Numbered from the stretch's first letter, positions 12,349 through 23,984 are shown. The stretch is DNA of 64,000 bases from Moniliella sp. 'wahieum' (GCA_003971905.1 RSEE01000054.1:372001-436000), one strand, 5' to 3'. The notes: generated by a model not told the origin, from the sequence alone. Numbers and translations: made by a program.

Positions 12349-12717
12349 CGTTTGTTTAGTCTTGGTGGATCGACGGCCCAGCCCGCCGTCCGGCAGCGCG
12401 CGACGAGCAGCACGCAACCGACGGGGGGGGCGGGGGGCTCAAGCCCAAAACTCGCGCCGTGCCGTGCCGCAGCCTCCCGCACAGGGGAAGTATCGGCGCC
12501 AGGAATATTTCGTGGCCAAGCGTCGCAACACACTGGGCCTGCGCGACGCCTCGTACGGCTGCACGGCGCCGCGGAGCAGGGTTGGCAACCCTACTCTGCC
12601 TGGGGTGGCCCACCGCCGGGAGCAATGGGCGCGAGGATGGGAAGGCGAGCGGGGGCCTAACCCGCCCGCCCCGCCCCCACCACTCGTTGCTTCCTCCCGC
12701 TTGCTGCTGTGCTCAAC
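12349..12717. promoter_or_regulatory. Shared promoter region of eL19 and eS27
   Basis: These 369 bp separate the start codons of two oppositely oriented ribosomal protein genes, so it must hold both promoters. It is GC-rich with G/C runs near 12422-12437 and no clear TATA box. Co-regulation is inferred from the arrangement and from the known coordinate expression of ribosomal protein genes. Confidence 0.6.
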
Positions 12718-13052
12718 ATGGTGCGTGCTTGCGTGCCTCTCCTCGCTCGTGTGCGCTGGGGGCCGCGGTGCTGACGCTCTGCTGCTCTCTCTTCTGCTTC
12801 CTCTAGACTCTGGCCGTCGACCTCCTCAACCCCAGCGCGAACAGCAGGCACGGACGCACAAGCTCAAGCTGCTCGTCCAGCAGCCCGCTCGTACTTCCAG
12901 GACATCAAGTGCCCTGGCTGCTTTGCCCTGACCACCGTCTTCTCCCACCCCAGACCGTTGTTGTTTGCGGTTCCTGCTCCCAGGTCCTGGCCACCCCCAC
13001 CGGTGGCAAGGCCCGTCTCACCGAGGGCTGCTCCTTCCGGCGTAAGATGTAA
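12718..13052 (+). CDS. RPS27: 40S ribosomal protein eS27
   Basis: This is a zinc-finger protein of the small ribosomal subunit. Exon 1 is only the ATG at 12718-12720. The intron runs from 12721 (GTGCGT) to 12806 (CTCTAG), a start-codon intron common in fungal ribosomal protein genes. Exon 2 gives [10 protein letters not shown], then across one-base losses [47 protein letters not shown] and [20 protein letters not shown], ending RRKM with TAA at 13050-13052. The CPGC and CGSC pairs are the zinc ligands. Losses are inferred at C runs near 12837, 12885 and 12949. It shares an upstream region with eL19. Confidence 0.93.
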
Positions 13053-13240
13053 AGTGTAAAGCATCTCTCTTGCCGGTTTTTTTTCTGGCACGTGCTCCTC
13101 ATCTTTCCTCTTCGTCATTCTCCCCTTTGCATCTCGGGGTCGGTGGGTCGGTCGTTGCCTGTGGTGTGGGACCTGTTGCCCCGGATGCCTCTACGCTGTC
13201 CCATCCATACCCGGGGCGGCCTGCTGCAACGGCACATACG

Positions 13241-13280
13241 CAACAGCATCAGCATCAGCAACAGGAACAGCAACAGCACC
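13241..13280. repeat. CAGCAT/CAGCAA/AACAGG short tandem repeat
   Basis: Imperfect 6-bp units lie about 190 bp downstream of the eS27 stop codon. The interval 13053-13660 otherwise holds no supported gene. Confidence 0.6.
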
Positions 13281-13664
13281 CTAGCGAGCCTTAACGCTTC
13301 GGCATGTCCGGCCTGGCTGCATCATCCGCTCTTCATTCTTCCCCCTTTCCCCCCCCATCTTGCAGACATGTTGTTGCCGTCTACGGCCCTCAAAAATTGG
13401 CGCCCTGCAACTACGCCTCGACCCCGTTTGTCTTGCCATAGCATTTTTTCCTAGCCAGTTCGACCCCGCGAGGTCACCTGGAGAAAGGCTCGCTGTGTGG
13501 GTAGCCAGCAGTAGCTAGCGAGCTAGTTTGTTTGCCCGTGCATCGAGTGCTGTCGGCAACCCCCACCAAACGAAAAACGAAGGAAGCGGCCCGATGCAAA
13601 TCGAACGGGGGCAGTTGTTCCAGTGGAACCACCTGGAGACTAGGGTGGGTTTTTTTTTTTCAGT

Positions 13665-13692
13665 TTCAACGTTCAACGTTCAATATTCAATG
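13665..13692. repeat. Heptad array, TTCAACG type, upstream of chorismate synthase
   Basis: TCA triplets start at 13666, 13673, 13680 and 13687, exactly 7 bp apart. The units are TTCAACG, TTCAACG, TTCAATA and TTCAATG. They follow a run of ten T and lie about 185 bp before the start codon of the next gene. This is a short outlying member of the array type that fills 18.7-29.9 kb. Confidence 0.7.
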
Positions 13693-13872
13693 GACCATTT
13701 CCGCTGGAATGACTGACTCGTGGCGTGTGGAGGAACATTTGTCGAATATCTCCGTCGACGGGCGTGGGCAAGTCGCCCGATCGGGTCAGCACTTGGGCGT
13801 GGAGCGCCACCGGTTTTCTTTGTTCCACCACCGCTTACCCTTTTGCGCCGCGTTGCTGTCGTCTGCCCCAGC

Positions 13873-15142
13873 ATGTCTACCTTTGGCCGCTTCTTCGCGT
13901 GACTACCTTTGGCGAGTCGCACTGCCCGTCGGTGGGGTGCATTGTGGATGGGTGCCGCCGGGATGGCGCTGCGGAACGAGGATGTGCAGCCGCAGCTGAG
14001 CCGGCGTCGGCCGGGCCGAGCGCGCTCACCACCCCGCGCGACGAGAAGGACCGGGTGGAGATCCAGTCGGGCACGGAGCATGCGTGACGCTCGGCACACC
14101 CGTGGCGATGATTGTGCGCAACCAAGATCAGCGCCCGCACGATACACGGACAAGACTTTGGACCTCCTCTACCCCCGTCCGTCGCATGCTGACTACACGT
14201 ACTTGGTCAAGTACGGCATCAAGGCCTCCTCTGGTGGTGGCCGTTCCTCGGCGCGCGAGACGATTGGCCGTGTGGCCGCAGGCGCAGTGGCAGAGAAGTA
14301 CCTCAAGGAAGCGTTTGGCGTGGAGATTGTTGCGTTTGTCAGCTGGTGGGCAAGGTGCACATCCCGCGCTTCCCTGGTGAGAAGCTCGCCCCGGCACCCA
14401 AGGCCGACGTGCACGACCCTGCGCACCGGCGAGCAGCGTTGACAATGTGGTGGTGTACGATGGTCTGAGTGCGGCCGAGGCAGAGGAACCGTTGAGCCAA
14501 GAGTTCCGTGACTTGCTCAAGTCGGTCACGCGGCCGAGGTGACAAGACGCCGATTCGCTGCCCGCACCCCGCGGCGGCGGAACGGATGGAGCAGCGCATT
14601 CTGCTCGCCAAGAGCAAACACGACTCGATCGGAGGCACAGTGACGTGTGTCATTCGCGGTCTGCCGCCGGGCTCGGGGAGCCCGTGTTTGACAAGTTGGA
14701 GGCCGTCTTGGCCCACGCCATGCTCCCATTCCCGAACCAAGGCGTTTGAGTTTGGTTCGGGCCTGGCGGTACCGAGGTGCCGGGCAGTCAGTCGGCACAA
14801 CGATGCGTTTTTCGCCAAGCCCGATGGCACGCTGGGAACCACGACGAATTGGTCGGGAGGTGTGCAGGGGGGCATCACCAATGGCGAAGACATTTACTTC
14901 CGCGTCGGCTTCAAGCCCCTGCCACCATCTCCCAAGACCAACAACCACGGCGTACGACGGTACTGAAGGTGTGCTCAAGACGCCGTGGGCGGCATGACCC
15001 TTGCGTTGTTCCCCGCGCGGTGCCCATTGTGGAGTCCATGGCTGCGCTGACGGTCATTGACGAGCTGTGGGCCAGGATGCTCGCCAATTGGCCCGCCTCG
15101 CGTCTCAACCCGGCGGTTGTGGCAGGGTTGCCCGCAGCATGA
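13873..15142 (+). CDS. ARO2: Chorismate synthase
   Basis: It converts 5-enolpyruvylshikimate-3-phosphate to chorismate, the last shared step of aromatic amino acid synthesis, using reduced FMN. The start at 13873 gives [20 protein letters not shown] and GCIVDG. Pieces in other frames follow in family order: [82 protein letters not shown], a [13 protein letters not shown] block, [19 protein letters not shown], a GRHDP block and [18 protein letters not shown], with the stop TGA at 15140-15142. Length (about 420 residues) fits the fungal enzyme. Around ten one-base shifts are needed. Fungal enzymes are often bifunctional flavin reductase/synthases; I cannot judge that activity from sequence. Confidence 0.93.
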
Positions 15143-18100
15143 AGCTGCCCAAGCACAGGACGGCCTGAGACGAAGGCCAAACGCCCGCTGTTTCCGTCAA
15201 CTTAAAATGCACTTTTTTACAGAAGTACACGTTCCATCTTAAGAGTTTTAGTGTAGTCTGCACCCTCTGATTCCACGGCTCTACGCGCCCAAGCACCTGC
15301 TTTGAGCATGTGCAATGCAACAGCACCCGACTCACATTCGTAAAGCCCAGCGTCGTCGTGAAAACGTCAATCCCACATGTGTAATCGCTTTCGTGCGCAA
15401 CTGAGCGGGAAGTACAACTGTGTCGTGCTTGGACACCATGCCTGTCCCCACCACTATCACGGGCTCCCGATGACGGATCTGTTAACCTAATGCTACCGAC
15501 ATTGGCGTGCACACCACCGTAGATCTTGCAGCCGAAGATGTTTACTCTCTGACCGATACCCAAGTCGCTGCACGAGGGATACACGACGGTCCTAATCACT
15601 CGATCTGCTTCCTACTGATCACGGGGGCTGCATCTTCGCCTCCTCCAGATCTGACCAAAAGTCATCATTCTCACACAAACCATTGGTGGTGGACAGAGAC
15701 CGGCGGAGCTAGCAACCTCTTCCTGTACGGCCCAACCCCAACACCAATGTGTATATTAGCAGTCCCCCCCGAACATGTACCAGCTTCCTTCGCCTTATTG
15801 AGGTTGTGACGGGGTTGACCCCATGTACACACCCTGACTCCCCCTTCCCCTTCCCCATGCCTGGCACCCCTGCTTGGCAAAAGATGGAGGCAAAACATCA
15901 CAGAAGAGGAGTAGACAACTATGAGTAGAGAACGTGCTATAGTATACCCAAGTGGGATAGGACGTCCCCCCTCTGATCGATCCCCATCTAGTCACTTCAC
16001 TTTCTATATTCTGTCTCACTGAGAGCAGTCCCATTCGTCCCACCCCTTGTTCCATTATCATACGTGTACGTAGCCGTCTTTCTCCCGCCCCCCACCACCT
16101 CTTCATCATCAGTCTTCTCTGATCTGCAACGACAACGACCGCCAGCTTCTACAGTGGTGCACAGGTGTCGAGCTCGTCCAAACGCGCCTTGCCCTACAGC
16201 CCCATCTCTTGACGTACCAGCATCGCCCAGCACAGCCAGCCCGACACATTTCGATCTTCCTGTGGCGCAGAGACCGTCACCACGCCGTCATCAGCTCTCG
16301 CTTCGACATCCGTCGTCGTCCTTCAGCACCGTCCCTTCGTCACCCTCCTCAGGAGTTGATGGGCCCGTCCCCTCTCACTGTATCCGAAACACAACCCCAC
16401 CTCTGGTGTGGAGCGCAAACGCAAGCGCGAGCATGAGGACGAGGACGAGAGCGAAGACGACAATGAAGATGCGGATACGAAGTTTTGTGGATGAATCGAC
16501 ACTAACTCAAAATTGTCAACAAGGTACTGAACCATGTTTGCTTGCCTGAGATAACCGCCTCAGCGCGCCTATGCTGGTGCTGAGAAGCCTCAGGCGCGTT
16601 CCTGCTCCCTCCTACCATTCAAGATGAAAAGGAACGGGCCAGTATCCCCATCAATTTGAGTGACCACTGAAACGCTAACCCTGATCGTGGGAATGTGTAG
16701 CCTCTTACTTCGGCGAGCGAAGGATATGACGAGGATGATGCGTTGGAGGTGCACGCTCCGCCAACACTTTGGTGTCACGCAAGGTCTTGGTCTGGCCAAT
16801 ATGTGATTATTGGCGATGGTGTTCGCGCTCAGCGGTATAAGATCACGAATTGCCAGGGCAAGACCAACCGAGTACGGGGGGAAGTTTCGGCCCTCAGTGA
16901 CATGGTCACCAACTAACAGAGAAGATGAATAGGTTGAGTATAGCGCCGACAAGGCCAGGCGCACCGAGGCGTTGCGTCTTCACACCCAGAGCCTGCATGC
17001 ACAGCCGGCGCCATTGAACACGGCTTGTGTCCGTGGTTCTCTACCAACCGCCGGCGGCTGTGCATTGTGTTGGACAGCAATAGGGCACCTGTGCTCGTGG
17101 ACTACTTTCTCAAACGTCACCTCCACGGCCGTCGCCTCTCCCTGGAATACATTTAGTCAGCATCATGAAACGAACCCTTCAGTTTTTCTCGTCGCCTCGA
17201 TCCATGCGAAACTGCGTCCATATTGGGCACGGACGCTTACCGCAGAGAAGACGTCTTGTTGAACAGCACTTGCGCCCATCCCCGATCCTCCACGCCTGGC
17301 CAGATGATTTATTTCCTTTCCTCTTCGATGGTCCACGTGATCGACAGAGACGAGCCACTTCTCGTGCACAGTTCAGCATGAAGCCAATAGTATCCTCTCC
17401 TTGATGCAATAAACTGTGCGGTATCCCTTCCGACCAAAGCTGGCTTGGTGGGTCGCTCACTCGTCCTCCGTGTTGGTCCGTCGGCATCCATGCGCGCATA
17501 CGCAACGGATCTTATTGTTTGGGTATGATCCCACTCCAAATCGGTACTATAGGGACATAATATAGTACAACGGCAGTTTCCCTCAGAATCTCCCCCTACT
17601 CTCTCTTACGGCACACCTATACCACCCTGTGAACCCATCTTGCCTTCGTCGGTGGTTTGTGCGACTATTGCCATTACCCGACGTCCACACTCACGCTCTC
17701 CATAATACCCCCTCATGGCGACCCCTCAAGAGGACTGCCGAAGACGTGCTCACTCACGGGCAACAACGAACCAAATGCCCTGCAGTTAAACAGAGCCCCA
17801 GGATACGGTGGTCTGCTCCTGCAAAGCTCCCGCCATAATTGATAAAGGCTCTTTATCAACCTCCTACCCCCCCCCTGAGCCTTTTGAAAACCTCTCAGCT
17901 CGTATTGGATGGGGATGTTGCATTACATATGTGCCTCTGTGATGGATTTGTTCTCCTCCTGCGTTACTCCCTTCTCTGTTGGCAATGCCTCCCTCCCCCA
18001 GGTCAGTTCTATGATCATAGTACGGCTTCTCAATGCTGCTGTCGAGGACGACGATGGACACTCCATAATATTGCATGAGCAACGTCCGCATTACCAATGG

Positions 18101-18700
18101 CCAAAGCGCTGCCATCACAACGTGAGATGTTGGCTTTGGGATTGGGACTGTATCCTGGGCGCCACCCGAAGAAGCCATCGCGGCGTCAATGCTCAGAATA
18201 TATCAACAGCAAACCGTTGTCCAGATAGATGAGTGTGTTTTGTTGTCTGCTGTCCTAAGGGGACTTGGGCCTGCTGGCTCCTCGACGGGGAGCAGTTGCA
18301 GCAAGGGGAAGAAGAGGTGGGACAAGGGGGACGGATGGATAAGAGGGAGGATTTCGGTGATGCTAAGGACGGTGGGTTCCGGTTTTGATGACGGGGAAAG
18401 TACGACTATTCTCACAATTCTCACGGTTCTACAGGTCTCATGGCGGCCATGCTGATATTAGGAGCTGTGGCCAGAAGTCGCCCCGATCGCCCCTCAACCC
18501 TTGTATTCGCCGTGCCAGAAAGGGAGGGTAAAGCCCGCCATCACCCGGGAAAGGGGAACATCGCTTACGAGCAATACAACAGCAACACGCCCCCCCCCCG
18601 CGCTCAGTCTCCTTAACAAAAGGGAGTTGAGGATGTTGACCGGTCAACCCCGGCGTTGTTGGAATTTCCCCTCCTGTCTAATCTCTATCCGACTGGTATA
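15143..18700. other. Region without a supported gene; possible gene remnants
   Basis: Short open stretches exist but none is long or recognised. The best hint of coding sequence is 16390-16495 on the plus strand, which reads ERKRKREHEDEDESEDDNED before a stop, resembling a nuclear acidic region. A second stretch at about 16798-16915 reads VIIGDGVRAQRYKITNCQG. A minus-strand stretch near 15360-15600 reads GQRVNIFGCKIYGGVHANVG. They do not join into one model even allowing one-base errors. A decayed gene or mobile element is possible. Base composition is less GC-rich than the flanking genes. Confidence 0.4.
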
Positions 18701-19302
18701 AACGTTGGCAAAGCGAAGCAGACGAAGCAACCGAGACGCCTGCGACTCAAGGCTGCAAAGCTCCGCGGCGCCAAAAGAATATGATCCACTGCGATATCAC
18801 TTGTTCGTATATGTATACTATCCAAATCCACCATCTGCCTCCCGTTCCTATATCTCACGTTTCGTTACTATCACATTAGTTCAAAAAGGGTGCCCGTTTT
18901 CCTTCTCACGCTCTTGGTCCATGTCAGATCCCCCCTGCTCGGATATACGTTCGATATACCCTCTGTTGGACGGGGTAGATACCCTTGGCGCACGGGTCGC
19001 TGCGCTCTGCGCGGGAGGCGGGGCTTTTGAACGTGTGTGGAAGCCTGTTGAGAGGCCTGGGAGACTGGTGCCATTCCGTTTGGCTGAACCCAACGTTGAA
19101 TAACGTATTCGTACGTTGAACGTATACGCGTGGAACGTGTGGAGAGTAGAAAACTGTGGACGCATGCTACTCACACGTGCATGTGATGCATGATGTCACC
19201 CGTGTCACATGACACAGGTCACAATCTCATTGCATTTTCAGGAGAGCCATCAGTGAGTGCATGAGATGCGTGACACTGTGACGGACCGCATGTCACCTGA
19301 CC

Positions 19303-19344
19303 GGTGACATGCGACATGTGACATGTGACATGTGACAGGTGATC
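19303..19344. repeat. Heptad array, TGTGACA type
   Basis: Six units in exact 7-bp register: GGTGACA, TGCGACA, three TGTGACA, GGTGATC. The TGTGACA unit is TG-TGA-CA, an odd palindrome with complementary arms. Related words (GTGTCAC, ATGACAC, AGGTCAC) precede it at 19195-19222. Confidence 0.85.
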
Positions 19345-19386
19345 ATCGTCAGCGCGTCAGCAATCATGTAATCACTATAGTACCTA

Positions 19387-19414
19387 GTTACTGGTTACCG
19401 GTTACCAGTTACCG
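19387..19414. repeat. Heptad array, GTTACCG type
   Basis: Four units at 7 bp: GTTACTG, GTTACCG, GTTACCA, GTTACCG. In the shifted register GGTTACC the arms GG and CC are complementary around TTA. A related run lies at 19705-19750. Confidence 0.85.
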
Positions 19415-20869
19415 GTTTCGCTCAGACCCTCAGACCTCCTTCGACTCATCGATCCATTACACAGTGAGCTGCGACGGCGACCGCCTATATAGGGCCCTAA
19501 GCACTACGCCCCACCCAGTATATAGTGTGTAGTATAGGATCAGTATGGGAGGAAGGATGGGAAGTGACACCAAGTCGGGAGGGTGGACGGGAAATCTGGC
19601 ATATATATATAGTGCACATAGTGCTACATGCTGAAAAGATGAGTGTGACGCGGGACGTCGGATGTGGCTGGCCCCCCTCTGATGAGAGTGACCCGGTGAT
19701 ATCTTCCCGGTTGCCAGTACCGGTTACCCTTGGTCACCACGGTAACCCTTCCATCAATGTGACGTTCAGGGTGTGGACCCCCTCTCTGCTATAGTGCGAC
19801 TCGGGAGCACTCGGCAATCTTATGGATCAGCTGCAAAGCAGCTCTGAAGTCAGACAAGGCGTGTGAAGCATGAAGCTTGAAGGGTGGAGCCACAAAAAAA
19901 ACCTTGAAGAAGCTCATTGAATATTGAAAACGTCTGAAGGGACAAGAGACGGACATCTCATTAGAAATGAGGGAGTTGGAGCGAGTAGTGCAGGGGGTGC
20001 GCAGCCTGCGAGTGCAATTGTTCCTCCCGGATAGGCGAGCGTCACCGATCAATCTGGGGCCGTGCAGGGGAACTGCAGCACTATACTCCTGCACTCTCTT
20101 CTCTCCTCTCGTCCGTGTCAGGCGTCAGGCGTCAGGCCTGCTGAGTGGTCGCCCAATAAAGCATCAGTGCATTAGCATATCTCTCCCTTTGTACGCCATC
20201 GCTTTCCTTCTGTGTCGTTTCATATCATTTGCAGAGCTTATTTTATATATTACGAGGCTCAAAGGATGGAAAAGAAGCACACACGCTTTTGAATAGTGAG
20301 GACACTATGGATATCTGAGTAATCTACAGCACCTATAAAAGCAAAGAACTACCGCATAGCGATGTACAGGCATCTGTGTCACAAATGATCATAATTGATG
20401 CATTGAAGATAAGAAGGGCAGGGAACATGATATAGAGAAAAAGGTAGAGAATCAATGAGATCAATAAGCGCAAGAGAAATTAATTGTGTAGAAGAGATAA
20501 ACCAGATTCGTGTGCGGATGAGAGCACAAGAAAGGGAGAGAGAGATACAATAAACGAAGAGGAAGGAGCAGCGTTAAAAAAAAGACGTCTCCGGTGTGTC
20601 CCACAGTTGAGGGCTATACACAAGATTCGAGGGAGATCATCATGTTGAGACCCGCGGTCCCAGACATAGTAGGCAAAAAGAAACTGTCAACGAATGACTA
20701 AGCTTGCTCCAATTTCCATTCTGCATTCTGTGTCTCTCGCTCTTCCCCTTCCTTTTGCTTCCGTTCTCTGCCATGCCTTCTGTTTCCTTCCACGAACGAA
20801 CTTGCCTTTCCCCTCGGCTTTGACAAGCACCTCATTACCCTATTTCCCCTTTTTGACCGTCGAAGAAGC

Positions 20870-21035
20870 CTCCATGTGTAGACTCTCCACCTGTTCGAAC
20901 CCATGCCTCTTCCAGATGGGGAAGAAGGGTTATATTACCCTAACCACCACCGTTATTGCGATTGCATTGCTCTGCCTTTCCAGAGGTTCACTATCCAAAT
21001 CCTTGGATTTCTGCGGTCTTACAGGAGACTATAGA
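20870..21035 (+). repeat. Dispersed repeat, copy 2 (plus orientation)
   Basis: This aligns with the minus strand of 440-605 through the shared blocks TTCGAACCC, AAGGGTTATAT, GCGATTGCATT, CCAGAGGTTC, CAAATCCTTG and CGGTCTTACAG. Both copies have substitutions and small indels relative to each other, which suggests old insertions. No flanking direct repeat is obvious. Confidence 0.6.
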
Positions 21036-21520
21036 ATTGGTACAAAAAGGACGGGAAATGCAGCAATCACTGACCGGGAAAACGAACAGAGCATAAGGAG
21101 CGGCGTATAAAAGAGCAGGAAGGAAAAGTCGCTGGTATCCCACTAATATTATATAGTGTCCTTTGGGCTAGTGTCACTCCCCTTCCTTCTTCCTCTTCTC
21201 TTCCACAGTCTGGGCCGGAGCCAGCTCCCTTTACTTCCTTCATCCAATGTATAACTGCACTTAGGACATCTTTGTGGGGAACGAGTGTCACGGTCCTCTT
21301 AACTAATCAGGGGATTCTTCTCACCACTCGTCTTCCCGCCGATCCTGTTCTCCCTTCTCCCACCAGTGCATCTTTGGCTTCCCTTGGTACTTGGTCTCAC
21401 TCGTATTCGCCCGACTCTTACAACAAGGGCCATTTTCATGACACCCGTCCCGGCATCACTAGTGACTCCACCCTCTCTCAGACCCCATCATCAAAATGTC
21501 CCTCGAAGCATGAAGTAAAC

Positions 21521-21537
21521 TGAGTACTGAGTGTTGA
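21521..21537. repeat. Heptad array, TGAGTAC type
   Basis: TGA triplets start at 21521, 21528 and 21535, exactly 7 bp apart (TGAGTAC, TGAGTGT, TGAGTAT). Confidence 0.65.
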
Positions 21538-21960
21538 GTATCTAAGTACTGGGTTGTCGTGTCCCAACACGTTTTAAGCATCGAGCAACGATAAACGGAA
21601 AACGTTAAACCCCAACACAGCTCTCCATTATCCGGGAACGAATGATGCACGTCCCAGCTATTCGCAAAAAAAAACCACATCACAGCAACCGCGCGGCGTG
21701 TCTGTATAATTTCTCTGGGGTTGGTTCTCATGTGTGCCCTCGTGCTCTGGCCATCGCAGCAAAACAACAGAGGGGTCGGAGCAAATCCGTTTATCGTGGC
21801 ATAGAACAAAAGGGATGGACAAGAGGCCGATGTGGAGGCCGAGACGGATTTTATATGAGTGGGTGTGGCGCATTATACACTGTGTTCTGAAGCTATTATG
21901 GCGCTGACTTTCTTGGGAGATATCAGGATCACCGATCACAAATGTTAATGATAGGCGCAT

Positions 21961-21988
21961 GGTGACCGGTGACCGGTGACCGGTGACC
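21961..21988. repeat. Heptad array, four perfect GGTGACC
   Basis: Four identical 7-bp units, each GG-TGA-CC. The unit centre is an odd palindrome and each junction (ACCGGT) is an even palindrome. Confidence 0.9.
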
Positions 21989-22170
21989 TGGGTCCGGGTG
22001 ATACAGTGATGCATTTGGAGAAAGCGCGAAAATCAGGGACACAGTTACCGAATAAGGAGTGATGTTAATGCATAACGCATGGTGGTGCATAGTGGGAAGT
22101 GGTCCCATAGGGTCAAAACACGGCTAGTGGCTGCCTATGTTGGGGAATGGAGGCGATTACTGTCTCGCCG

Positions 22171-22198
22171 TGATGCATGATGCATGATGCATCATTGA
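22171..22198. repeat. Heptad array, TGATGCA type
   Basis: Three perfect TGATGCA units followed by TCATTGA, keeping the 7-bp register. In the register CATGATG the arms CA and TG are complementary. A GGTAACC pair follows at 22215-22228. Confidence 0.85.
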
Positions 22199-22321
22199 TG
22201 CTGGGGTGGCAGCTGGTAACCGGTAACCGCCGGCGTATTGGCCTGTGGTGGATACTTGGGTTCCGCGCTTGGCATATCGCGACACGTCCAGCTATACCGC
22301 TCATGGCTCCAAAGAGACCTT

Positions 22322-22356
22322 AAGGCCTAATGTCCTAAGGCCTAAGGCTTAGGCCT
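22322..22356. repeat. Heptad array, TAAGGCC type
   Basis: Units AAGGCCT, AATGTCC, TAAGGCC, TAAGGCT and TAGGCCT run in 7-bp register. Junctions form AGGCCT and CCTNAGG words. Confidence 0.8.
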
Positions 22357-22552
22357 AATGGCACGCTGTAGGGCCAAACAATCACGTCCTCACATGTTTT
22401 AAATCACACGTGTCACACATGTCACAACGCCTCTTCTTAGAAACCCTCAGACAGAAGGGGTCTTGTTGTTCTGAACACCATATGTCTTTTCTCATCGATA
22501 TCATTTCGCCTCCGGCCTGAGCCTTTGGCATCAGGCCCCCAGGGACCTGACC

Positions 22553-22627
22553 TCAGGCCTCATCGATATCCACCTCATCGACCTCATCGACCCCATCGAA
22601 TCGGCCTCATCGATCTCATCGAGATCG
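22553..22627. repeat. CCTCATCGA 9-bp repeat
   Basis: CCTCATCGA and close variants (CCCCATCGA, TCTCATCGA) recur about six times, mostly 9 bp apart. It keeps the TCA core of the heptad arrays with a longer spacing. Confidence 0.7.
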
Positions 22628-22912
22628 TCTTCTCTCTTCAGCGCATTCACAAATTGTCTCGGCGTTGTTTGCCCAACCGGAGCTTGAGGGATCAGAAAAG
22701 GGGGATATGACAGGGTGGACAGGGTGGGACTTGCAGCGGGGCCGAGGGGGGCCGAGGAGTGGATACCCCACTCAGAGGTTGTGGAAGCCGATGCATCACT
22801 GATGTGTCAAGTACAACGCTAATAGTAACGTTCGATGGACGTCGGACTTCGAGAGAGCTTAATGCCAAAAGTTGAAGAGGCGCTGAAGCTTTGAAGGTTG
22901 GATCAAGCCTGA

Positions 22913-22940
22913 AGTCACTAGTCACTAGTCACTAGTCGAC
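22913..22940. repeat. Heptad array, AGTCACT type
   Basis: Three perfect AGTCACT units and one AGTCGAC in register. Arms AG and CT are complementary around TCA, and each junction is ACTAGT. Further copies lie at 27830-27850 and near 28130-28155. Confidence 0.88.
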
Positions 22941-23480
22941 CTTGACTTCATCAAAGACCTTCACGCTCTTGACGTGTCCTGTTCCTACTCAGTATGTCTA
23001 ATTGGTTCTTTCATCCTGTGTGTGGTCCTTATACCCGCGCCTATTATTACTGAAGCGGAGAGTCCACACTACGATTTACTTGAAAGCCTAGGAACCTCTT
23101 TAACTATTTTCAGCACCTCGCCCTGTGCTCCTGCTACGAAGAGATCGCGATCCCTCCGTCAACAGATTCCGGGTGCACAGAGCGCGAAAATGTTTGGGGG
23201 AAAATAATGCAGGACTTTGGTGAAGGGCAGATGCGAGGAAAACAAAACATTAATAAGAGGCAGTCATGTGGCCACACCCCCGTAGAAAATGATGGGTAAT
23301 CCGGTAGGGTAGTCTCCCGGTAACCCTCGGTAAGCCCAAAGCGCCATAATACCGGAAACCTTGTGAACAAACCATGAATCACATCCAGAAATGTATATCA
23401 TCCTTTTACCTCGTCGACAACCCAAACGGCAGTCCTTTCCTCTTCTCCATGGAGGTGCATATATGTGAGGGTGGTGAAGC

Positions 23481-23508
23481 TGAAGCTTCATGCATGAAGC
23501 TTGCAGCA
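23481..23508. repeat. Heptad array, TGAAGCT type
   Basis: TGAAGCT, TCATGCA, TGAAGCT and TGCAGCA in 7-bp register, alternating TGA and TCA cores. Confidence 0.7.
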
Positions 23509-23713
23509 GAGAGGGTGAATAAGTGTGCCCTAAGGCTTCCCTACCATTAGTAGTTGGACAGTCGCGCTTTTGCGTTGGCTGGTTTGTGAAATGTGAATGG
23601 CCTCGGTCACCTGGGGCCTGACCGGGACCGCAGATGTGGCCAAATCTCCCTCCCTCCCTCCCCCATCCCTTTATGTGGTTCCTTCCATTCAATGTCATAA
23701 TATGCAGGCGTTG

Positions 23714-23867
23714 TTGAATATTCAGCTGAAGCTTCAACTTGAAGCCTGAACCTGAGGCCCATCAGGGCTCAGCGCTGTTGAGGCTCAACGCTCAACGAGC
23801 GCTCAGCTGAGCCTCATGCCTCACGCCTCAGCCTGAGGCCTCAGGCTCCAACAGGCTCCAAGGCCGT
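23714..23867. repeat. Mixed heptad ladder
   Basis: TGA/TCA triplets start at 23715, 22, 27, 34, 40, 47, 53, 62, 69, 79, 85, 92, 103, 108, 114, 121, 128, 134 and 141 (offsets from 23700). The usual step is 6 or 7 bp. The bases around the cores change from AAG/CTT to GAG/CTC to CCTCAGG along the ladder, so the spacing outlasts the unit sequence. Confidence 0.75.
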
Positions 23868-23912
23868 TACATGCCGTTGCAGGAGGTTACATGCTACAGG
23901 TGACCGGTGGCT

Positions 23913-23984
23913 GTTGAACGTTGAACACGTTGAACGTTGAACGTTGAACGTACTTGTGACATGTATGACATGTGACATGATGAC
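23913..23984. repeat. Heptad array, GTTGAAC then TGACATG
   Basis: GTTGAAC units at 23913, 23920, 23936 and 23943, then TGACATG units at 23957, 23966 and 23973. Two different odd-palindrome types abut within 70 bp. Confidence 0.85.

Noticed and set aside
20870-20930. tRNA gene, because of GTTCGAACCC
   Set aside because: No A box at the right distance and no cloverleaf can be drawn.
22525-22710. His/Pro/Arg-rich small protein
   Set aside because: It is only the translation of the CCTCATCGA 9-bp repeat.
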